Shown one piece after another: positions 53,123 to 61,713 of a DNA stretch of 64,000 nt. The notes under the pieces are model-generated. The model saw nothing but the letters and a program-made list of their open reading frames with translations, was not told the origin of the DNA and did no database searches. The DNA is from Parvibaculum sp. GTDB taxonomy: Bacteria; Pseudomonadota; Alphaproteobacteria; Parvibaculales; Parvibaculaceae. The translations under genes were made by a program, and so were the position numbers. The DNA is taken from NCBI GenBank assembly GCA_030645235.1, contig JAUSMV010000008.1:124001-188000 (forward strand). Direction: 5' to 3'. Positions within the stretch are counted from its first letter, which is position 1; each line of letters starts with the position of its first letter.

Positions 53123-54265
53123 ATGACCAACACACCAATACCTTCGGCTCCGGTAAAGCCCAAAACGCCGCTCCGCGTCTTTCTGCCTTTCATCGGCATA
53201 GCAGGCATCTTTGCCCTCTATACAGGCTATTGGTTTGTCGTCGCCCACGCGCTGCGTGACGGCGTTGAAAGCTATTCGACCAAGGCCAATCCCTCCGACA
53301 TTAAAGTGGACTGGAGCGCGTTGACGCTTGGTGGCTACCCCTATCGCATCGCGCTCACTTTCGGCAAGCCGCTCGCCAATGCGCCCGACACGCCGGAAAA
53401 ATGGTCATGGTCTGCCGATAGTCTCGAAGCAGATTTCCTTCCCTACAATTTGCGCCATGTCGTTTTGAAAGTAGATGGTGAGCAACGCTTGTCTTACAGC
53501 GACGTACGCGGCCCCGTGCGCATGCGCCATCTCGTACGTGCGACAGCCGAAGGCAGTTATGTAAGTTATGTTGATGAACCAAACGCTGATTTTGGCCGCC
53601 TCGCAATCGACATCGATAAGCTTATCGCCATCCGCGACGGCAATGCCGAAGAAAGCCTTCTCACCGACGTCACGGGCGAACGCCTGACCGCCGACCGGTT
53701 GCAACTCCATCTGCGTCCCGCCACCGACAACGAAGGCCGTGGCACGCGCATCGCCACGTCCAACCAGGTCAGCAACTACGACTTTGCCTTTCAGGGCGAC
53801 AATATGGAACTGGCTTCGTCCGGTCCCGCCGCCGTGCTTGGGGCTCATGCCACTCTCATCTCAGTACAGGCCCGCCTGCGCGATGTGCCGCGCCGCAATC
53901 ATGCGAGCTTTGTCGAATTGTCACGCGATTGGCTCCAGCGCGGCGGGCGCCTCACTGTGTCTGATCTGCGTGTCTCATGGGGACCGCTTGAGCTTTACGC
54001 GCAGGGCGAGTTGACGCTTGACGATGAGGCTCGACCCAAAGGCGAGTTCAATGCCGAAATTTCAAATTATCCCAAACTCATCAACGCACTCGTCGCCAAA
54101 GGCATCATCCGGCGCGAAGACGCAAGGCTTGCGACCTCAGGTCTCAATGTCATTTCACAATTACAAGGCAAAGTGGACGGTCGCGTGTCGATGCCCGTGC
54201 TGATGCGCGGCGGCAAGCTCTATCTGGGCCCGCTCGCCGTCGCCACGCTCCAACCCGTCTACTAA
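53123..54265 (+). CDS. DUF2125 protein
   Basis: A 380-residue protein with one N-terminal membrane helix (about 18-42; PFIGIAGIFALYTGYWF) and a long soluble beta-rich domain (KVDWSALTLGGYPYRIALTF, ELYAQGELTLDDEARPKGEF). This matches DUF2125, an alphaproteobacterial family of unknown function. The helix followed by the soluble domain suggests periplasmic exposure. It ends one base from the convergent tyrC stop; DUF2125 beside tyrC is conserved in related genomes. Confidence 0.85.
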   Translation: MTNTPIPSAPVKPKTPLRVFLPFIGIAGIFALYTGYWFVVAHALRDGVESYSTKANPSDIKVDWSALTLGGYPYRIALTFGKPLANAPDTPEKWSWSADSLEADFLPYNLRHVVLKVDGEQRLSYSDVRGPVRMRHLVRATAEGSYVSYVDEPNADFGRLAIDIDKLIAIRDGNAEESLLTDVTGERLTADRLQLHLRPATDNEGRGTRIATSNQVSNYDFAFQGDNMELASSGPAAVLGAHATLISVQARLRDVPRRNHASFVELSRDWLQRGGRLTVSDLRVSWGPLELYAQGELTLDDEARPKGEFNAEISNYPKLINALVAKGIIRREDARLATSGLNVISQLQGKVDGRVSMPVLMRGGKLYLGPLAVATLQPVY

Positions 54266-55198
54266 TTATTGCGGCTTATGCGCCGGATCGCGCCCGAAGT
54301 TTGGTGCCGGATTATCCTGCCCTGCATCAATGATCGAGCGGCGCACCGCGCGCGTGCGGGTGAAAAGCTCAAACAACGCATCCCCGTCCCCCCAACGGAT
54401 TGAGCGCTGTAACGCCGACAGGTCTTCTGAAAAACGCCCCAGCATTTCCAGAATGGCATCTTTGTTATTGAGGCAAACGTCGCGCCACATCGTCGGATCA
54501 GACGCCGCAAGACGCGTGAAATCGCGGAAACCACCAGCAGAATATTTAATGACTTCGGCCTGCGTCACGGTTTCCATATCATCCGCCGTGCCGACGATAT
54601 TGTAAGCGATGAGATGCGGCAGATGGCTGGTGATTGCGAGCACAAGATCATGGTGCTTGGGTTCCATGAAATCGACTTTAGAACCACAAGCCTCCCAGAA
54701 GGCGGCCAGCTTGGCGACCGCCGCGCGGTCCGCGCCCGGCACCGGCGTGAGGATGCACCAGCGCCCGTCAAAAAGTTCAGCAAAACCGGCATCAGGGCCG
54801 GACTGTTCGGTGCCTGCAATCGGATGACCGGGAATGAAATGCACACCGTCCGGAATAAAAGGCCCGCCATCGCGCACGACGGCGTTTTTAACAGAGCCCA
54901 CATCCGTCACTGTCGCGCCGACTTTGAGCGCCGGTTCGATCTCCGCGCAGACTTTGGCAATTGCGCCGACCGGCACGCAAAGCACGATGAGGTCCGCATC
55001 GCGCGCAGCATCCACCACACTTGCTGTCACTTCATCGACAAAGCCTAGCTCTTTGGCGCGTTTGCGCGTCGCTTCGCTCGACGCATAGCCGACGACCACG
55101 TCAGCGAGTTTGCCACGTTTGATCGCATGGCCAAGTGAGCCACCGATCAATCCCAGACCGATCAGTGCGATACGTTTAAACTTCGGATCAACACTCAT
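54266..55198 (-). CDS. tyrC: Prephenate/arogenate dehydrogenase
   Basis: A 310-residue NAD(P)-dependent enzyme of tyrosine biosynthesis. The Rossmann motif is ALIGLGLIGGSLGHAIKR (residues 11-28). VTDVGSVKNAVV and the catalytic-His segment VHFIPGHPIAGTEQSG follow, then ITSHLPHLIAYN. The ATG at 55198 overlaps the hisC stop (TGATG), so translation is coupled; a GTG at 55201 is the alternative. Last gene of the chorismate mutase - hisC - tyrC operon. I cannot tell prephenate from arogenate preference. Confidence 0.9.
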   Translation of the reverse strand: MSVDPKFKRIALIGLGLIGGSLGHAIKRGKLADVVVGYASSEATRKRAKELGFVDEVTASVVDAARDADLIVLCVPVGAIAKVCAEIEPALKVGATVTDVGSVKNAVVRDGGPFIPDGVHFIPGHPIAGTEQSGPDAGFAELFDGRWCILTPVPGADRAAVAKLAAFWEACGSKVDFMEPKHHDLVLAITSHLPHLIAYNIVGTADDMETVTQAEVIKYSAGGFRDFTRLAASDPTMWRDVCLNNKDAILEMLGRFSEDLSALQRSIRWGDGDALFELFTRTRAVRRSIIDAGQDNPAPNFGRDPAHKPQ

Positions 55199-56298
55199 CA
55201 CTTCGCATCCAGAAAATCTTTAAGCGTGGAAACAACAAGCCGGTTGGCTTCTTCCGAACCCACCGTAAGACGCAAACACTGCGGCAGGCCATAAGACGCA
55301 ACTGAACGCAGAATAAGCCCGCGCGCCATCAGATAAGCGTCCGCCGCCTGCGCCGTTTTCGCGCCTTCGGTGGCAAAATGAATAAGCATGAAATTGCCAA
55401 CGCTCGGCGTCACCTTAAGACCGAGCTTCGTGATCTCGTCTGTTAGCCAGTTGACCCATTTTTCATTATGGGTACGTGCTTTTTCAAAATGCTCAATGTC
55501 ACCGATGGCGGCAATCCCGGCTTCCATCGCCGGTACGGACACGTTGAAAGGCCCGCGCGTGCGGTTGAGAACATCCACCACATGGGCGGGCGCAAACATC
55601 CAGCCGAGGCGCAATGAGGCGAGCCCGTGAATCTTCGAGAAAGTCCGCGTCATCACAACATTCTCGTTCATCGCCACAAGCTCGATGCCGCATTCATAAT
55701 CATTCGCCATCACATATTCGCTGTAAGCGGCATCAATGATGAACAGGATATCTTTGCGCAATCCGGCATGCAGACGACGCATTTCTTCAACCGGCAGATA
55801 GCTTCCCGTCGGATTGTTGGGGTTTGCCAGAAACACAATCTTTGTCTTTGGTGTCACCGCTGCAAGGATTGCATCAACGTCAGCGTTGAGGTTTTTCTCT
55901 TTCACCGCGACAAGTTTCGCGCCCGCCGCCGCCGTTACAATCGGATAGACAAGAAAACCATGCTCAGTGGCAATCGCTTCATCACCTTCGCCGAGATAGG
56001 CCTGCGCCAGCAAATGCAAAAGCTCGTCCGAACCCGAACCGCAAACAAGACGGTCCGCCGCCAGGCCATAGCGCTTCGAAATCGCTTCGCGCAATTTGAT
56101 GTGTGAGCTTTCAGGATAAAGTTCGAGCGACGAGGCAGCAGCAAGATAAGCCTCTTTCGCCTTCGGACTCGGCCCCAGCGGCGTTTCATTGGCCGAGAGC
56201 TTATGGATGCGCACGCCTGCAGGTGCCATTGAGCGCCCTGCCACGTAAGGATCAATGCCGAGAATACCGCTCTGTGGTTCAGGCTTTGTCTTCGTCAT
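55198..56298 (-). CDS. hisC: Histidinol-phosphate/aromatic aminotransferase
   Basis: A 366-residue fold-type I PLP aminotransferase. [14 protein letters not shown] at the start, [22 protein letters not shown] (Asp and Tyr), and [15 protein letters not shown] with the PLP Lys are all present. By sequence it is HisC; its location between chorismate mutase and tyrC suggests it also transaminates prephenate or phenylpyruvate. The ATG at 56298 lies one base before the chorismate mutase stop, so the operon is tightly coupled. Confidence 0.88.
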   Translation of the reverse strand: MTKTKPEPQSGILGIDPYVAGRSMAPAGVRIHKLSANETPLGPSPKAKEAYLAAASSLELYPESSHIKLREAISKRYGLAADRLVCGSGSDELLHLLAQAYLGEGDEAIATEHGFLVYPIVTAAAGAKLVAVKEKNLNADVDAILAAVTPKTKIVFLANPNNPTGSYLPVEEMRRLHAGLRKDILFIIDAAYSEYVMANDYECGIELVAMNENVVMTRTFSKIHGLASLRLGWMFAPAHVVDVLNRTRGPFNVSVPAMEAGIAAIGDIEHFEKARTHNEKWVNWLTDEITKLGLKVTPSVGNFMLIHFATEGAKTAQAADAYLMARGLILRSVASYGLPQCLRLTVGSEEANRLVVSTLKDFLDAK

Positions 56299-56299
56299 T

Positions 56300-57196
56300 T
56301 CACTTGCCGTCTTTCGCACGCCGCACAGGATTGGCATAGCCGCCGATGATAACCGCATGCTCTGCCGGCCCCTCACTCACAAGATCAGCGAGCCGCGCGT
56401 CATCCGCTTTCACATAAGATTTAACCGCAAAGAGATTGTGCCGCGTCGCGCCACCCTCTTTCGTCTGCGCCACACTCACGCGCGTCGCATCAAAACCCAC
56501 GGCCTTCACGCGCGCGGCAATCGCTGCTTCGCTGACATTACCCTGCGTCGATACAACGAGGAGACTTGTGTCGTCGCCCGTCTCGTCAAACGTCGCCTGC
56601 GTCACAACAAGCGCCTTTGGCATTTCGGCCTCATCGTCCACATCAAGGAAAGGCAATCGCGCCACAACGCGGGCACCATCAGGCCCGCTCCGCGCCAGGG
56701 ACGGCCACCAGTCAGTACCTTCAAAATTACCGGGCTCCGGCAGGATCGCGACCACCGACGGATCGCTGCCCGCACGCCGCAACACATCGCGCGCATTGTC
56801 ATGCAGTTCCATCGGGGTCGATGAACCGTAATAGCTCCGCGCCAGATCCCAATAGGCCAGCGTGTCGCCCGCACCAAACACATCAACGCGGAATGGTCCC
56901 TGAATGCCCGTCATGGTCGAGATGATTTCGCGGAAAAGACGGAATACAACTTTGAGCGGAAAGCGTCCCGTTTGGCGTGCGGCCAGACGGCGCAAGACTT
57001 CGGCCTCACGACCGGGCCGGAACGCGATGAAGCTGCCCGCACCGGCGGCACTCGCGGCGCGCGCCTTAGCTTCGGCCACTTCGACAACCAGCTCCGTCCG
57101 CTTCATCAGCAGATCCTGGATAGCATCATCGATCACATCAAGCTCACGCCTGACATCTTTGAGATCGCGGGCCGGTTCTTGTGTCTTGGTGGACAT
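56300..57196 (-). CDS. Chorismate mutase with degenerate C-terminal regulatory region
   Basis: A 298-residue protein. Residues about 9-98 are an AroQ-type chorismate mutase ([29 protein letters not shown]). The following 200 residues recall a shrunken prephenate dehydratase plus ACT region: [23 protein letters not shown] resembles the dehydratase start, and [29 protein letters not shown] resembles an ACT domain. The dehydratase TRF catalytic motif is not seen and that part is about 80 residues too short. It is likely a feedback-controlled mutase without dehydratase activity. First gene of the hisC-tyrC operon. Confidence 0.82.
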   Translation of the reverse strand: MSTKTQEPARDLKDVRRELDVIDDAIQDLLMKRTELVVEVAEAKARAASAAGAGSFIAFRPGREAEVLRRLAARQTGRFPLKVVFRLFREIISTMTGIQGPFRVDVFGAGDTLAYWDLARSYYGSSTPMELHDNARDVLRRAGSDPSVVAILPEPGNFEGTDWWPSLARSGPDGARVVARLPFLDVDDEAEMPKALVVTQATFDETGDDTSLLVVSTQGNVSEAAIAARVKAVGFDATRVSVAQTKEGGATRHNLFAVKSYVKADDARLADLVSEGPAEHAVIIGGYANPVRRAKDGK

Positions 57197-57303
57197 GGAA
57201 AGCTCTCAGATCGAACAGGTCTCTATGGGCGCGAAATCCCGCCCGTAAGGCAGGTATTCATAAGGGGCTAACCGCCTGAAAGGAAGGAAAACATTGACAT
57301 TGT

Positions 57304-57331
57304 GGGGGTCCCATCCCTAGCTATGGGCCCC
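57304..57331 (+). other. Strong hairpin in the metX leader
   Basis: GGGGTCCCAT and ATGGGCCCC pair around CCCTAGCT with one bulge. It ends 31 bases before the metX start and has no T-run. It may control metX transcript stability or translation. I could not fit the SAM-II consensus to the surrounding leader. Confidence 0.5.
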
Positions 57332-57362
57332 GTCCCTCAGGGTTCAAAATGAGCCCACCGGG

Positions 57363-58595
57363 ATGGCTATCAAGCTTTTGAGACGATCCGGCATGAGCGA
57401 ACGCAAAGAATTGCAATCTGAGACCGGCGGTGCCTTGGGCGCTGACGCAGAGACTTTGCGCGTCAATGCGGTGAGCGCCATCGCTCATTTCGGTCCGGAG
57501 AGCCCTTTGACGCTCGACAGCGGGGCGAAGCTCAGCCCCTTTCAGATCGCCTATGAGACCTATGGGCACCTCAATGCCGACAAGTCCAATGTGGTGCTGA
57601 TCTGCCATGCCCTGACGCTCGATCAATATGCGGCAAGCCGCCATCCGGTGACGGGCAAGCCCGGCGGCTGGTGGGCGACGATGGTCGGCCCCGGCCTGCC
57701 GATCGACACCGACCGCTTCTTCGTGATCTGCCAAAACGTGCTCGGCTCCTGCATGGGCACGACGGGTCCCAAAGACATCGACCCCGCGACCGGCAAAGCC
57801 TATGGCCTGACCTTCCCCGTCATCACCATCGCAGACATGGTGCGCGCGCAGGCGATGCTGCTCGACCGCCTCGGCATTCGCGATATCTTTCTCGTCATCG
57901 GCGGATCGATGGGCGGCATGCAGACATTGCAATGGGCGTCCGCCTATCCCGACCGCGTTTTCGCCGCGATCCCGATTGCGACAACGGCGCGCCACTCCGC
58001 GCAGAACATCGCCTTCCACGAAGTCGGTCGCCAAGCGATCATGGCCGATCCCGACTGGCAGAACGGCACGTACTTGGACACCGGCACGAACCCGGCGAAG
58101 GGTCTCGCCGTCGCGCGCATGGCCGCGCACATCACCTATCTTTCGGAAGCGGCGCTCCATCGCAAGTTCGGACGCAAGTTGCAGAACCGCGAGAAGGTGA
58201 CTTACGGTTTCGATGCGGACTTCCAGATCGAGAGCTATCTGCGCCATCAGGGCATGAGCTTTGTTGATCGCTTCGACGCGAACTCGTACCTCTACATCAC
58301 CCGCGCAATGGATTATTTCGATCTCGCGGCGGACTATGACGGCGTGCTCGCCCATGCCTTCAAGAACACAAAAACGCGTTTTTGCGTTGTCTCATTTACA
58401 TCGGATTGGTTGTTTCCGACATCGGATAATCGCCAGATCGTGCACGCATTGAACGCTGCTGCGGCGAACGTAAGTTTTGTCGAAATCGATACCGACAAAG
58501 GGCACGATGCGTTCCTGCTGGATGAGCCTGAAATGTTTGCAACATTGCGTGGTTTCATCGACTCCGCCGCCACGCGCAGAGGCCTCAACGCATGA
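57363..58595 (+). CDS. metX: Homoserine O-acetyltransferase
   Basis: A 410-residue alpha/beta-hydrolase-fold enzyme that acylates homoserine to start methionine synthesis. The nucleophile Ser is in GGSMGGMQ; the Asp and His of the triad are in FTSDWLFPT and [30 protein letters not shown] and [11 protein letters not shown] are family segments. Related enzymes use acetyl- or succinyl-CoA, so the acyl donor is not certain. The start is uncertain: ATG at 57363 (used) or 57393. Its stop overlaps the metW start. Confidence 0.9.
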   Translation: MAIKLLRRSGMSERKELQSETGGALGADAETLRVNAVSAIAHFGPESPLTLDSGAKLSPFQIAYETYGHLNADKSNVVLICHALTLDQYAASRHPVTGKPGGWWATMVGPGLPIDTDRFFVICQNVLGSCMGTTGPKDIDPATGKAYGLTFPVITIADMVRAQAMLLDRLGIRDIFLVIGGSMGGMQTLQWASAYPDRVFAAIPIATTARHSAQNIAFHEVGRQAIMADPDWQNGTYLDTGTNPAKGLAVARMAAHITYLSEAALHRKFGRKLQNREKVTYGFDADFQIESYLRHQGMSFVDRFDANSYLYITRAMDYFDLAADYDGVLAHAFKNTKTRFCVVSFTSDWLFPTSDNRQIVHALNAAAANVSFVEIDTDKGHDAFLLDEPEMFATLRGFIDSAATRRGLNA

Positions 58596-59203
58596 GCATC
58601 CAGACCCGCGTTGACCTCGCGCTCATTGCTGAAATGATTGCGCCCGATGCCCGTGTGCTCGACGTCGGCTGCGGCGACGGCGATCTGTTGGAATTGCTGA
58701 CCCGCACAAAGAATGTCGATGGCCGCGGCATCGAATTGTCACAAGAGGGTGTGAACGCTTCGGTGACGCGCGGCCTCTCGGTGATCCAGGGCGACGCGGA
58801 TGCTGACCTGCACGACTATCCAGACAATGCCTTTGACTATGTGATCCTAAGCCAGACCATTCAGGCGACACGCAACCCGCGCGAAGTGCTGATGCAGATG
58901 CAGCGCATCGGCCGCCGCGTGGTGGTTTCGCTACCCAATTTCGGCAACTGGCGCGTCCGCCTTCAGCTCCTCTGGTCGGGCCGTATGCCGCGCACAAGCT
59001 CGCTTGATTATAACTGGTATGACACGCCGAACATTCATCTGTGTACGGTTAAAGACTTCGTTATGCTCTGCGAAGATCTCGGTCTCCACATCGATGATGC
59101 GGTGAGCGTCATCGGAAATAAGGCCAAACGCGTCGGCCGTCCGGGCTCAATTGACAACCTCACAGCCGAGACCGCCGTGCTGCTGATGTCACGTAAAAAG
59201 TAG
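58592..59203 (+). CDS. metW: Methionine biosynthesis protein MetW
   Basis: A 203-residue methyltransferase-fold protein that acts with MetX. The SAM-type motif is [15 protein letters not shown] (residues 18-32), followed by [19 protein letters not shown] and the MetW-specific [18 protein letters not shown]. It overlaps metX by four bases (ATGA). metX-metW pairing is typical of alphaproteobacteria. Confidence 0.92.
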   Translation: MSIQTRVDLALIAEMIAPDARVLDVGCGDGDLLELLTRTKNVDGRGIELSQEGVNASVTRGLSVIQGDADADLHDYPDNAFDYVILSQTIQATRNPREVLMQMQRIGRRVVVSLPNFGNWRVRLQLLWSGRMPRTSSLDYNWYDTPNIHLCTVKDFVMLCEDLGLHIDDAVSVIGNKAKRVGRPGSIDNLTAETAVLLMSRKK

Positions 59204-59280
59204 AAAAATTCAGGTTTTTGCGCGGGTCCAAAAAGCGGGGATAGACCGTTTTCAGACACGTTACACACACCAATCACTTA

Positions 59281-59340
59281 GTATTTCTTGCAAGAGATTC
59301 GAGGTTTCCATGCAGAGATCGTTAGTCAGTTCGTCGAGCC
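59281..59340 (-). repeat. Dispersed ~60-bp repeat, copy 3 (inverted)
   Basis: Read on the minus strand it begins GGCTCGACGAACTGAC, then CGATCTCTGCATGGAAAC and ATCTCTTGCAAGAAATAC. It matches copies 1 and 2 but lies between the convergent ends of metW and the methyltransferase gene. Four GGGGATAG motifs surround it: near 59237, 59375 and 59436 on the plus strand and 59473 on the minus strand. Confidence 0.8.
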
Positions 59341-59364
59341 TCTGATCATCGGGCGCGAAAGCCA

Positions 59365-59386
59365 ATCCCCGGATGGGGATAGTTTT
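59365..59386 (+). terminator. GGGGAT hairpin beside repeat copy 3
   Basis: ATCCCC and GGGGAT pair around GGAT, followed by AGTTTTC. The arms are short; it may end metW transcripts. Confidence 0.45.
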
Positions 59387-59434
59387 CATCCTTCGGGACG
59401 CTATTCCGCGGAATTCCGAAAAATAATCCTCAGG

Positions 59435-59480
59435 CGGGGATAGAGGGTTATTTATTCATTCAAAAATAAATCTATCCCCG
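59435..59480 (-). terminator. Long inverted repeat at the methyltransferase 3' end
   Basis: CGGGGATAGA (59435-59444) and TCTATCCCCG (59471-59480) are perfect complements around an AT-rich interior that can pair further (TTTATT with AATAAA). It covers the stop codon of the methyltransferase gene. On the minus strand a T-run follows ten bases later. Confidence 0.5.
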
Positions 59481-60239
59481 TGGCACTGTTGCATCACCCT
59501 CGCTCTGGCTCACCACGCCGCCCTGTACCGGCAAAACCGCCCGCACGCGCTGACGCACCAAACCGCGCCGCGCTTCGGGTATCGGCGTCGCCGCGTAAAT
59601 CTGTTTTGTGGCTTCGACCAAAATCACACCGGAAAAACGCGGCCACAAAAAACTGCCGACCCGCTCCCAGGCATTGGCCGCGCGAATGAGAGGCCGCCAT
59701 TCAAACGGCGGCACAAAAAGCGCCATGCCCCAACCGGCGGGCGAAAACATATTTTCGCGCAAAGCCTGCGTCACCTGCGAACGTGAAAAAGGCTGACCAT
59801 GCCCGAACGGTGTCGCCTCGCGTCGCGCCCAAAGCCCGCGCCGGTTCGGCACCACGATCAGCACCTTGCCGCCGGGGGCGAGCACACGCCAGACCTGACG
59901 CAGATTGGCGCGCAGACTTTCGCTCGCCTCGACACCATGCACAACGAGCACGCGGTCAATGCATTCATCGTCCAATGGCAATTCTTTTTCATCTGCGAGA
60001 CCCGTGAGACAACGCCCTTCGGCGGGCCAACGCAAAACGCCCTGCTGCGCGGGCATCAGGCCCAGCACGCGCTCGGCCTCGCCCAGAAACATGCCGAGAT
60101 AAGGGGTGGCGAATCCAAGTCCCAAAACCGACAGGCCTTTCACATCGGGCCACAGCAAACGGATATGCCGCCCGATCAGCGCACGCGCCACGCGGCCCAT
60201 CGGTCGTCCGTAGAAATCTCTGAGATCGATTACATCCAT
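59472..60239 (-). CDS. Class I SAM-dependent methyltransferase
   Basis: A 255-residue protein with a Rossmann-type methyltransferase core: LSVLGLGFATPYLGMFL replaces the usual glycine-rich motif I, followed by LPLDDECIDRVLVVHGVEASESL and VWRVLAPGGKVLIVVPNR. A C-terminal extension (about 175-255) is specific to an alphaproteobacterial family regularly located next to gloB, as here (divergent, 101-base gap). The substrate is unknown. Confidence 0.82.
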   Translation of the reverse strand: MDVIDLRDFYGRPMGRVARALIGRHIRLLWPDVKGLSVLGLGFATPYLGMFLGEAERVLGLMPAQQGVLRWPAEGRCLTGLADEKELPLDDECIDRVLVVHGVEASESLRANLRQVWRVLAPGGKVLIVVPNRRGLWARREATPFGHGQPFSRSQVTQALRENMFSPAGWGMALFVPPFEWRPLIRAANAWERVGSFLWPRFSGVILVEATKQIYAATPIPEARRGLVRQRVRAVLPVQGGVVSQSEGDATVPRG

Positions 60240-60340
60240 GTCGAAAGCCTAGCAGATTTATTCTAATTCAGTCTTACGGGGTTCTATCTGAGGCAGAGAA
60301 GCCTTAAGTTACAGCTTACAGCATTGAAAAGGCGCAGATC

Positions 60341-61111
60341 ATGAGCAAGCTCCAAATCCATCAGTTTGAAGCCCTGAGCGACAATTACGGCTATCTGGTC
60401 CATGACCCTGAGTCAGGCTCAACGGCCGCCATCGACACGCCGGAAGTTTCAGCCATCGAAGCAGCGCTCGCCGAGAAGGGCTGGACGCTCACCCATATTT
60501 TCAACACGCATCACCATGCTGACCATGCGGGCGGCAATCTGGCGCTCAAGGAAAAATATGGCTGCATCATTGTCGGTCCCAAGGGCGAAGAGAAGCTGAT
60601 CCCCGGCATCGACCGCGCGGTGGGCCAAGACGATATTGTCGAGCTTGGTTTTGCCAAAGCCCGCGTCATCGACGTGCCCGGTCATACGCGCGGCCATATC
60701 GCCTATTATTTCGGCGATGATGATGTGGTCTTTGTCGGCGATACGCTTTTCGCTTTGGGCTGCGGACGCCTCTTTGAAGGTACGCCACAACAAATGTGGA
60801 CATCCTTGAGCAAGCTGATGGCGCTGCCCGACGACACGACCGTCTATTGCGCCCATGAATATACGCAGTCCAACGCGCGCTTTGCTCTGTCGGTCGAGCC
60901 GCACAACGCCGCGCTCATCGCACGCTCCAAAGACATTGACGAAAAACGTGCGCGCGGCGCATGGACGGTGCCAACCTCTATCGGTCTTGAAAAAGCAACG
61001 AACCCGTTTCTGCGCGCTGCCTCGAACGATCTGCGCGCCACCATCGGTCTCGTCGGTGCCGCCGATGTGGACGTCTTTGCCGAAACCCGCGCGCGCAAAG
61101 ACAAGTTCTGA
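60341..61111 (+). CDS. gloB: Hydroxyacylglutathione hydrolase (glyoxalase II)
   Basis: A 256-residue metallo-beta-lactamase-fold enzyme that hydrolyses S-lactoylglutathione. The binuclear metal motif is THHHADHAGG, followed by VPGHTRGHIAYYF, FVGDTLFALGCGR and CAHEYTQSNARF. Glyoxalase II-specific C-terminal features (RARGAWTVPTSIGLEKATNPFLR) are present. It lies four bases upstream of the cupin gene. Confidence 0.95.
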   Translation: MSKLQIHQFEALSDNYGYLVHDPESGSTAAIDTPEVSAIEAALAEKGWTLTHIFNTHHHADHAGGNLALKEKYGCIIVGPKGEEKLIPGIDRAVGQDDIVELGFAKARVIDVPGHTRGHIAYYFGDDDVVFVGDTLFALGCGRLFEGTPQQMWTSLSKLMALPDDTTVYCAHEYTQSNARFALSVEPHNAALIARSKDIDEKRARGAWTVPTSIGLEKATNPFLRAASNDLRATIGLVGAADVDVFAETRARKDKF

Positions 61112-61114
61112 GCG

Positions 61115-61540
61115 ATGCTGAGCGCCGATGACATCATCGCGCGTTTGGGCCTCGCGCCGCACCCTGAAGGCGGCTGGTTTGCCGAAACCTTCCGCGATGG
61201 GACCAACACGTCGGGCCGCTCACACGGCACGGCGATCTATTATCTTTTGAAAGCCGGAGAGCGCTCGCACTGGCACCGCGTGGACGCCGCTGAAATCTGG
61301 CACTGGTATGCGGGCGATCCTCTGGCGCTGCATCTGTCACCGGACGGCAAAGAGAACAAGACCTTTCATTTGGGCGCGGACCTCGCGCGCGGCCAACGCC
61401 CGCAACTGGTCGTGCCCGCGCAGCATTGGCAGGCCGCCGAACCCTTGGGTGCCTATACGCTTGTCGGCTGCACGGTTTCGCCGGGCTTCGACTTTGCCGG
61501 ATTTGAAATGGCGCCTAAGGACTGGAAACCCGGCAAATAG
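61115..61540 (+). CDS. DUF985 cupin protein
   Basis: A 141-residue cupin of the DUF985 family (LGLAPHPEGGWFAETFR at 10-26, then GTAIYYLLKAGERSHWHRVDAAEIWHWY, and a C-terminal VGCTVSPGFDFAGFEMA). His in SHWHRV and Glu in AEIWHWY are the usual cupin metal/sugar-site residues. The function is unknown; it is probably cotranslated with gloB. Confidence 0.88.
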   Translation: MLSADDIIARLGLAPHPEGGWFAETFRDGTNTSGRSHGTAIYYLLKAGERSHWHRVDAAEIWHWYAGDPLALHLSPDGKENKTFHLGADLARGQRPQLVVPAQHWQAAEPLGAYTLVGCTVSPGFDFAGFEMAPKDWKPGK

Positions 61541-61713
61541 CAGGGCGTCCGGCAGAACCGGCGCGGTCGAAGGCGATTGACCGCAGCGCGCGGGAAGGTG
61601 TCATGAAACAACGAGTCCGGACGACCAGCGGGCTTCGCTCCTTCGTTTCGGTCGTTGCAATGGGCTATGAGCCTAATTACAAAGGCGATCAGGCACCAAC
61701 CTGAGGACAGGCC

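Noticed and set aside
57197-57362. SAM-II riboswitch upstream of metX
   Set aside because: The GCTAA in the leader lacks the preceding GATTT-type segment and the P1/pseudoknot pairing of the SAM-II consensus.
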